A stretch of DNA of 37,962 nt from a virus, in IMG/VR virus record IMGVR_UViG_3300009091_000034, positions 1 to 37,962 of that record. One strand, given 5' to 3'. How positions within the stretch are numbered: position 1 is the first letter of the stretch; every line of letters begins with the position of its first letter. Under the pieces are notes generated by a model. That model did no database searches. It saw nothing but the letters and a program-made list of their open reading frames with translations, and was not told where the DNA came from. This document shows positions 31,937-37,962 of the stretch, piece by piece. Position numbers and translations under genes: made by a program.

Positions 31937-32430
31937 ATCTAAAATCGTATGTTTTTCCCCCTACTCAGCCAGATTATTCTGCCTCAGACATTTTAAGAAA
32001 AGTTAAAAATGACTTATCTGCCAGAGAACACCAGAAAAAACAAGGCTTAGTTACTACTGGTTATACGGATGTTACTTTAACTGTGGCCGGAATATCTTGG
32101 GCAGTAAGTGATTACATCGAGTTTCCCTACACATACTCTGAAAGACCCATTTTTTCTTGGGGTATGGAAGGGACTTATTCAGAAGGAGTATCAATTACAC
32201 CCACTTACGGACTAGACTTACCTGATACTTTAGCCGATTATATAGCTAGTGAAGATTACACAACATACTCACCAGCAATTTTAGTTCCGAGAGTGATTCA
32301 TTGGTGTAAAACAGTTTCGGTTTATCATGGTTGCTATCTTTTGGTGTTTCAAATAAACCCAGATTGTAACGAATCGGAAGGAAAAAAACTTAGGCTTCAT
32401 TTTAGATTTGAAGGCGCAGGATACTTGTAA
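31927..32430 (+). CDS. tail-tip structural protein, unknown family
   Basis: A 167-residue, beta-rich protein overlapping the hub gene by 10 nt, with AGGTGA just upstream of ATG. It opens MGINLKSYVFPPTQPDYSAS, then a short helix (ILRKVKNDLSAREHQKKQGL), and continues with strands such as YTDVTLTVAGISWAVSDYIE and ends LRLHFRFEGAGYL. The jelly-roll-like impression and position suggest a baseplate or tip protein. I do not recognise a family. Confidence 0.6.
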   Translation: MGINLKSYVFPPTQPDYSASDILRKVKNDLSAREHQKKQGLVTTGYTDVTLTVAGISWAVSDYIEFPYTYSERPIFSWGMEGTYSEGVSITPTYGLDLPDTLADYIASEDYTTYSPAILVPRVIHWCKTVSVYHGCYLLVFQINPDCNESEGKKLRLHFRFEGAGYL

Positions 32431-32441
32431 AGGAGAGATAA

Positions 32442-33704
32442 ATGTCAACACTTATAACCACATATTTTGGATTCACAGCAGTAAAAGAGCAAGTACCCTC
32501 AACTAACGATTGGGCTGCTACTTACTGGAATTGGATAACAGTAGACACAGTATTAAATGGGTTAATCGAACACAGACATACTGGAAATGTAGCTCTATCT
32601 GACCCGCTTGGAAGTTTAACTCTAACAGATACCGAGACTGGTGGTGTGCTGTTAGCTGGAGTAACTTATTATGTAGCAGCAACTTATATTGATAGTGCGG
32701 GATTAGAAACAGGAATATCGGCAATTGCTCAAGTAACTATGCCATCAGGATTAACTCCCCCTGATACGCCAACAAATAACGACCAAGCTACTCCTACTGA
32801 TATTCAACCACATACAGGTGGATTAACCGGAGGTTCTTATTGGTATAAATTAACTTATGTAAAAGGTGGAGGAGAAAGCTTACCTAGTAACGCACTTTAT
32901 GTTGTTGTTCCCTCAGACCAAACTTATGAAGTAACTATCCATTTCACATCTTTAACTGATGCTGCCAATGGTGCAGACACAATAAGAATTTATAGAAAAA
33001 TAGGAACTAGCGGCACTTATGACCTCATAGACTCAATAACTGATGTTAATACTAATTCATATACTAATGATAGCCCATCTACGTATAGCTGTTCTACTCA
33101 TCCACCTACAACCGCATCTACAAACTCATTAAATAAATTAGAAATAGATTGTTCTACACTTACTAATTATACTGATGCTACAGCTATTAATCTTTATGTT
33201 AGTACAACAGGAACATTCAATAGTTCTAATATGCTTATTCAAAATCCAGATTTTTCTACAAATAACTGTCCCCATACTATAGATTTAACCGATGCTACTC
33301 CTGGAGTTTCTATAATTTATACTGGTTTAGTTGCTTTAGTTACTGGTAAACCCCCAGCAGTATCTCAAACCATAGCTTCTCCAACAATGATTGATTTAAC
33401 TTCAGAAGTAACAGGTGGACTAGCATGGAGTCAGATGCCAGAAGAATTTCCGTGGCAGGAATATGTTAATACCCAAGTTGATTTAGCTGCTACAGCAGTA
33501 GTTGGAGAAGTAAGGATGGTGGCTGATGAGTTCATTCTTTATGGGTGGGACCAATCGTTAGCCACACCTATTTGGCGACCAATTAGCATTATTCGCCAAG
33601 CAGAAATTGCAGATGTAGAAGAAAGTGCAACTCCTACTCCAGTAGAAGAAAAGATAAATGAAATTCTTGCGGCATTAAGGAGCGCAGGAGTTATAGAAAC
33701 ATAA
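32442..33704 (+). CDS. tail protein with fibronectin-III-like repeats
   Basis: A 420-residue protein. The N-terminal about 50 residues (FGFTAVKEQVPSTNDWAATY) resemble virion-anchoring segments of phage tail proteins. Residues about 65-125 and 130-205 look like two Fn3-like beta sandwiches (GVTYYVAATYIDSAGLETGI and GGSYWYKLTYVKGGGESLPS), and a third related domain spans about 225-300. The C-terminus (about 335-420) returns to a virion-type sequence with VGEVRMVADEFILYGWDQS and a short coiled coil (EEKINEILAALRSAGV). Probably an elongated tip or fibre component. Good ribosome binding site (AAAGGAGAG). Confidence 0.65.
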   Translation: MSTLITTYFGFTAVKEQVPSTNDWAATYWNWITVDTVLNGLIEHRHTGNVALSDPLGSLTLTDTETGGVLLAGVTYYVAATYIDSAGLETGISAIAQVTMPSGLTPPDTPTNNDQATPTDIQPHTGGLTGGSYWYKLTYVKGGGESLPSNALYVVVPSDQTYEVTIHFTSLTDAANGADTIRIYRKIGTSGTYDLIDSITDVNTNSYTNDSPSTYSCSTHPPTTASTNSLNKLEIDCSTLTNYTDATAINLYVSTTGTFNSSNMLIQNPDFSTNNCPHTIDLTDATPGVSIIYTGLVALVTGKPPAVSQTIASPTMIDLTSEVTGGLAWSQMPEEFPWQEYVNTQVDLAATAVVGEVRMVADEFILYGWDQSLATPIWRPISIIRQAEIADVEESATPTPVEEKINEILAALRSAGVIET

Positions 33705-33714
33705 GGGAGAATAA

Positions 33715-36348
33715 ATGACTACGTTTTATGTAGACCCACGTATAGGTTCTGATACTTTTGATGGTACTAGTTATGCTGACCCCTATTCTGGTATTACAGA
33801 TGAATACATGTATGTATTTTTTGGTATTGCCTACCATGCTACTGCTCAATCAGCTACAGTAGTTTCTCCTTGGACAGAGCGTAGTGATACCTATTATACA
33901 GCTAACTATGATATTTATATCGCAGATTACCTAGCAACAAGTTTAAGAAAGCCAACTATTGCAACTTTAGCAAGTTCTACTCCTTATAAACACGCTATGG
34001 TAGCAGAGCTAATCCCCGCTGCTGGCTCTAACATAACCTTTAGGTCAGCTAGTTCTATGGTTGCAGAAGCAGATGCTAGTGTAGATTGTACTCCTCCTGC
34101 TGGAATTGTAGATGGAGATATACTTCTTGCTTATGTATATGCTAAAAAAAGTTCAGGAACTCCAACAATAACTCCCCCCGCTGGGTGGTCTAATTTAGAT
34201 GCTTCTTCTACAGCAATAACCAATACTACTTATGCATCAGATAAACGACTTTCTATTTACTGGAAACGTGCTTCTAGTGAAAGCGGTAACTACACTTTTA
34301 GTCATGATGGCACAACTAGTAGTGTTACTCAAGTAGTAATTGTTGACTATTATAACTGTGTAGCTACTGGTACTCCTGTTAATGGGTTTTCTAATGTAGC
34401 ATACGTAACAAATAATACCTCACTTATAGGATACCCGTTACCTAAAACTGGCCCTTGGTATTCAGGTCTAGGAGCAACAGCAGCTAGAATAGCTGGGGGA
34501 GATACTATTAAATATGCCAAATCTGAAACACCAACTTCTTTAGGAAGCTGTACATTCACAACCGATTCTGTTTCTGTAACAATTCCTTCTGGGCTTATTT
34601 TAGCAGTAGATGACGGAGAATCTGTCTGGTCAGAAGATAATGCTCTTACAACAACAGCAGTTTATACTACATATAAAATCAATGGGAGTTACTCAAGTAG
34701 AATAAATTGTTCTGCTGGGGCAACAGGTAAATTAGCCTATAAAGCTTTAGCAGGAGCAACAGATTACTCTGGATATCAACAACTTTCATTTTGGATTATG
34801 TCTTCTGTTGAAATTCTTCAAGAAGGAATATTACAAGTTTGTTTATGTTCTGATACGTCTGGAAATACAGTAGTTGATACTTTTAATGTTCCTCCACTAA
34901 CAGATTCTAAGTGGTCAGCTATAACAGTAGATAAAGGTTCTGCATTAGGTTCTTCGATACAAAGTGTTGCTGTTTATGCTACAGTAGCGATGCCTGCTTG
35001 TTATATTTATACTGATACAATTATTGCTTGTAAATCTTCAAGCTCTGCCGATGCAATTTCTCTTTCTTCTGTTATTAGTGATAACAGTTCTGACGCTCCC
35101 CCATTTTACCCTGTTAGAAATATTGTAACTACTACGGTTACTTTAGGCTCTGCTTGTGGGGGTACATCTGCATATCCAAGCTATTTTAATGGGTCTTCAG
35201 GAACAAAAACTGGATACAAAATAGAACCATTGAGAATGAATGATTATTTTGTTCTGACCTATGAAAACTATTCTGCCACAAGCTATCCTAAATTTAGCGG
35301 TGGTTGGGATTCCACTTTTAGTAGCCAAACAGGATATACTTGGCTACGAAATTCAAAAGCACACGCCGCTTTCTATAATAATGATTATAATTGGATAGAA
35401 ATAGAAAGATTATGTTCAGTAGGAGCGGTATATGGAGTATATAATTACGGTAATGGTGGAATATACCTACATGACTTTGCAATAGTAGGTTCCTATTCAC
35501 CACTTTATAGTTATGCGAGTGGTGTAGCAAATACTATTATATTGAAAGATGGATATATTATAGGAAATACTACTTTTGATATGACTAGTTCTTGGAATGC
35601 TTATCATATAAAATTTGATAATATAAAAGTCTATACTACATATGATGACACCGTTATAGACAGGTCTTATGATATAGTGTTCATTAATTGTGTATTTGAC
35701 CATCTTTATGCATATGCATCTAGCTCTAGTTATAGTGGAATATATCTTTACACACCAGCATCTTTTTACAATTGTGTTTGGACAGATACCTCTGGTTCAG
35801 TAAATGATGTGCTTCATGGATACGGAGGAGAGCATAAATTTTTTAATTGTTTATTTGATAATGGACCTTCTATTTCCACTTCTGCCTATGATAAGTTCAT
35901 CAGTATAAAACACAATCAAACAGAAAATAACCATCTTATTTACTTAAATCCATATGATATAGTAGAAGATGAAGCAACTACGAGGCACACAGCATCAGGA
36001 ATTTCTTGGAAAATGACTCTTGGGGCTTCAACTAGAGCAACATCATGGTTTCCAACGGCATTTAGTATAGCACAAGTAGCTTGTGGTGCTGATACACAAG
36101 TTACTGTTTCTGTATATGTAAAAAGACAAACCAGTTCAGTTATGACTGTAAAACTGGTTTGTCCTGCTTATCAAATTGCAGATGTAGATACCAATGTAGA
36201 AGATTCAGCCGCAGCTTCAGATGGTAGTTGGGAACAGCTAACAATTAATTTTACTCCTGGAGAAGCAGGAGTAGTAGATATTCAAATTCATGCTTATGGC
36301 GCAAGCGAGTCTGTTTATATAGATGATATAAGTATAACACAGGCTTAA
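33715..36348 (+). CDS. tail spike-like protein with beta-helix and carbohydrate-binding-type domains
   Basis: An 877-residue, S/T/Y-rich protein. It opens FYVDPRIGSDTFDGTSYADP, the pattern found at the start of right-handed beta-helix tail spikes and pectate-lyase-like proteins. Residues about 110-230 form a beta domain (DGDILLAYVYAKKSSGTPT). Residues about 300-440 look like a galactose-binding or jelly-roll module (LSFWIMSSVEILQEGILQVC). Residues about 500-730 have beta-helix-like ladders (YNNDYNWIEIERLCSVGAVY, IVFINCVFDHLYAY, ASFYNCVWTDTSG, HKFFNCLFDNG). The last about 120 residues are another carbohydrate-binding-like jelly roll ending VYIDDISITQA. It would recognise and possibly cleave a surface glycan; catalytic residues cannot be named. 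Ribosome binding site AGGGAG. Confidence 0.72.
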   Translation: MTTFYVDPRIGSDTFDGTSYADPYSGITDEYMYVFFGIAYHATAQSATVVSPWTERSDTYYTANYDIYIADYLATSLRKPTIATLASSTPYKHAMVAELIPAAGSNITFRSASSMVAEADASVDCTPPAGIVDGDILLAYVYAKKSSGTPTITPPAGWSNLDASSTAITNTTYASDKRLSIYWKRASSESGNYTFSHDGTTSSVTQVVIVDYYNCVATGTPVNGFSNVAYVTNNTSLIGYPLPKTGPWYSGLGATAARIAGGDTIKYAKSETPTSLGSCTFTTDSVSVTIPSGLILAVDDGESVWSEDNALTTTAVYTTYKINGSYSSRINCSAGATGKLAYKALAGATDYSGYQQLSFWIMSSVEILQEGILQVCLCSDTSGNTVVDTFNVPPLTDSKWSAITVDKGSALGSSIQSVAVYATVAMPACYIYTDTIIACKSSSSADAISLSSVISDNSSDAPPFYPVRNIVTTTVTLGSACGGTSAYPSYFNGSSGTKTGYKIEPLRMNDYFVLTYENYSATSYPKFSGGWDSTFSSQTGYTWLRNSKAHAAFYNNDYNWIEIERLCSVGAVYGVYNYGNGGIYLHDFAIVGSYSPLYSYASGVANTIILKDGYIIGNTTFDMTSSWNAYHIKFDNIKVYTTYDDTVIDRSYDIVFINCVFDHLYAYASSSSYSGIYLYTPASFYNCVWTDTSGSVNDVLHGYGGEHKFFNCLFDNGPSISTSAYDKFISIKHNQTENNHLIYLNPYDIVEDEATTRHTASGISWKMTLGASTRATSWFPTAFSIAQVACGADTQVTVSVYVKRQTSSVMTVKLVCPAYQIADVDTNVEDSAAASDGSWEQLTINFTPGEAGVVDIQIHAYGASESVYIDDISITQA
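36125..36163 (+). repeat. inverted repeat inside the tail spike gene
   Basis: GACAAACCAGTT (36125-36136) is the exact reverse complement of AACTGGTTTGTC (36152-36163). Inside, CAGT (36137-36140) pairs with ACTG (36145-36148) around a TATG loop, leaving TAA unpaired on one side. The 16-pair hairpin lies in the sequence encoding the C-terminal carbohydrate-binding-like domain. No T-run follows, so it is not a terminator. Confidence 0.8.
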
Positions 36349-36349
36349 T

Positions 36350-37962
36350 ATGGCAACCCCTGATGTAAAAACTCTAGACCTTGCTTGGCTAGGGAGTGGG
36401 GTATTTGCTAAAGTTTCTACTGTTGATACTACTAGTTTAGATGTTGCACATCTAGAAACAGGTGTATTTGCCATTGCTGGTGGAGATATTGCTTCTAGTC
36501 TTACTGAAGTACCACCAATAACTTGTTCTCATGCTCAACTGTTAACTCCTTCAATTGATACTAATATTGCAATTATTAATGCTACTCCTATCACTTGTTC
36601 TCAAACTAAAATTCTAACTGCAAGTACAAATGCAGTATTTAGAATGGATATTGAAGTTCCTATTGAGCTATGTAGTATTTATAATGGACCTCATAATCAA
36701 GGAGATTTTACTTATCCTAATGAGGCAAAATTTTGGTTCACACAACAAACAATAAACACAAATGATTATGATGGAGAATGCACCTATTACTTTGAAGTAA
36801 CTGCTGATAATGATGATACTATAGATTGTGTTGTTACACTAATTAATTATAATACAGATGATGAAATAGTATCTGTAACAGTTCCTTATTCTCTAGGTGA
36901 TGATATTGGAAGAGTGAGAAGTACGGCGTTTACTCCCGTAAGTGGAAGTGCCACTTATGGTGTAAAAATGGAAGGGTATGGTACTTATCCTAATGGTACA
37001 GCCGTACACTCAGCAAAAATTATTATTGTACAAAAAGGTGCAACAAAAACTCGTATTCAAATTCAACTTTTTCAAGATACTGATTATGAGTACCCAAGTT
37101 CTACTGATTACGTTACCATACCGGGGGGAGGAATTTGGCTTAAAACTGAAAGCCATTGGGAAAATGTTGACCATTGTAATCTAGAAATAAAAACATATAA
37201 TGTTGGCACTCATTATCTTGCCCTTTATAATTACACAGATAGTTCTATAGTTGCTGAATTAAGTGCGGTTGGTAATGAACAGTATACAATAGGTGATGAC
37301 TTTGAATGGGATGCCACTAATTTTCATGATGGTGATGAGTTTATCCCAGCCCATAAAAGTTCTCTTTCCTATTCAGGTCAGTTATATGCAGCCAACCTTT
37401 TTCTTACTTTAACAGACTTACAGAAAGTTGAAATTCAATACCCTATAGCTCACGCGCATGATAGTACTTGGACTTGGGCTACTGATTCTAGAATGCTTTA
37501 TACAGAGGCAAATTATAGCGTCTTAAATGCAACCTATTGGGATAGTATTGGTAGATACTATTCTGAACCTGATAACGAAGTTGATTTTCAATTACACTCT
37601 GATTTACATGATAGTGGAACTGCTAGTACATCAGTAGTTGAAACTCACACGCATTTAGCTTTTGATAGAATACGAAGCGAAGTTACACTTACAGATGGTT
37701 ATAGATACATAACTAAAAAACTTGAGCTTGGTATAATATATGGGTCTGATTTGTATTTTTATGTCTCTCATTATCAAATAGATATTTATGCCAGCATTTC
37801 TGCCACTATTTTAACAGCACAACAAACTAAAATAATTCCTCCAGAAGTAACTGCAACTACTCAACATTCTGGTCAAGCTGATGCTGTACCTTTAACTGCA
37901 AGTCATGCTCAACTTTTAGCTCCAACTCTTCCTTCATCAAAGGAAATAGTAGCAGAAATACT
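36350..37962 (+). CDS. large tail/receptor-binding region protein, 3' end missing
   Basis: An open frame from ATG 36350 to the end of the window, 537 codons without a stop. It starts two bases after the spike gene; there is no strong ribosome binding site, so coupling is likely. Near the N-terminus a short motif repeats imperfectly: TCSHAQLLTPS (about 61-71) and TCSQTKILTAST (about 83-94). It returns late in the fragment as TAQQTKIIPP and TASHAQLLAPT. Between them are beta-rich segments, for example YYFEVTADNDDTIDCVVTLI and THYLALYNYTDSSIVAELSA, consistent with stacked carbohydrate-binding-type domains. Probably a fibre or tip protein; the missing end limits the call. Confidence 0.7.
   Translation, partial: MATPDVKTLDLAWLGSGVFAKVSTVDTTSLDVAHLETGVFAIAGGDIASSLTEVPPITCSHAQLLTPSIDTNIAIINATPITCSQTKILTASTNAVFRMDIEVPIELCSIYNGPHNQGDFTYPNEAKFWFTQQTINTNDYDGECTYYFEVTADNDDTIDCVVTLINYNTDDEIVSVTVPYSLGDDIGRVRSTAFTPVSGSATYGVKMEGYGTYPNGTAVHSAKIIIVQKGATKTRIQIQLFQDTDYEYPSSTDYVTIPGGGIWLKTESHWENVDHCNLEIKTYNVGTHYLALYNYTDSSIVAELSAVGNEQYTIGDDFEWDATNFHDGDEFIPAHKSSLSYSGQLYAANLFLTLTDLQKVEIQYPIAHAHDSTWTWATDSRMLYTEANYSVLNATYWDSIGRYYSEPDNEVDFQLHSDLHDSGTASTSVVETHTHLAFDRIRSEVTLTDGYRYITKKLELGIIYGSDLYFYVSHYQIDIYASISATILTAQQTKIIPPEVTATTQHSGQADAVPLTASHAQLLAPTLPSSKEIVAEI

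Noticed and set aside
36978-37184. 68-codon + strand frame in the last region
   Set aside because: It lies within the long open frame from 36350 in another phase and has no ribosome binding site.
1-37962. tRNA genes, CRISPR arrays, IS elements or att sites
   Set aside because: None was seen: no cloverleaf-like non-coding gap, no regular repeats and no transposase or integrase. Non-coding gaps are all under about 85 bases.

Overview
The window is one contiguous piece of a long-tailed double-stranded DNA phage, almost certainly a siphovirus of a low-GC, Gram-positive-type host. The evidence is a complete head and tail gene order, AT-rich sequence, strong AGGAGG-type ribosome binding sites before many genes, and several peptidoglycan-binding modules. 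All genes I can support lie on the + strand, packed end to end with 1-14 nt overlaps (ATGA, TTGA, TAATG). No tRNA, integrase, IS element or CRISPR array was seen. Both ends are cut inside genes.

Region 1 (1-9574) is an accessory block. It has a DUF4406-like fragment, a small zinc ribbon, an Rnl2-like RNA ligase, an endolysin (lysozyme-like domain plus peptidoglycan-binding domain), a DUF6899 protein, two tiny single-helix membrane proteins (holin candidates) and nine sugar genes. The sugar genes are four glycosyltransferases, a nucleotide-sugar epimerase/dehydratase, an RmlC-like 3,5-epimerase, an RmlD-like reductase, an LpxD-like N-acyltransferase and a PIG-L deacetylase. Together they look like a phage-encoded route that makes and transfers a modified, possibly N-acylated, sugar. 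The acceptor is unknown: virion protein, host surface glycan or DNA.

Region 2 (9552-16165) is the packaging and head module: three small zinc-ribbon-like proteins, the large terminase (interrupted in its Walker A motif by a 318-residue intein), an SPP1-like portal, a 68-residue protein, a scaffold, an N4-gp56-type major capsid protein and an intrinsic terminator. No small terminase is recognisable.

Region 3 (16186-37962) is the connector and tail module. It has head-tail connector proteins, a tail terminator, a tail tube protein and a tail assembly chaperone with a programmed -1 frameshift site (CCCTTTA). Next comes a giant tape measure of about 3056 residues that carries HEXXH, ParB-like and LAS-peptidase-like segments. 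It is followed by a small distal-tail-like protein, a hub/Tal-like protein with two peptidoglycan-binding domains, two further tip proteins, a beta-helix tail spike and a last structural gene that runs off the end.

The most striking signals are: GATC is nearly absent (one site found by eye in 38 kb); the portal and tape measure appear to start at ATC and ATA, each placed correctly behind a strong Shine-Dalgarno; the tape measure's extra domains are bracketed by a repeated G-[AY]-I motif; and the intein's LAGLIDADG-type endonuclease seems to have lost its catalytic acids. All observations come from reading the sequence and supplied translations; no database search was possible.
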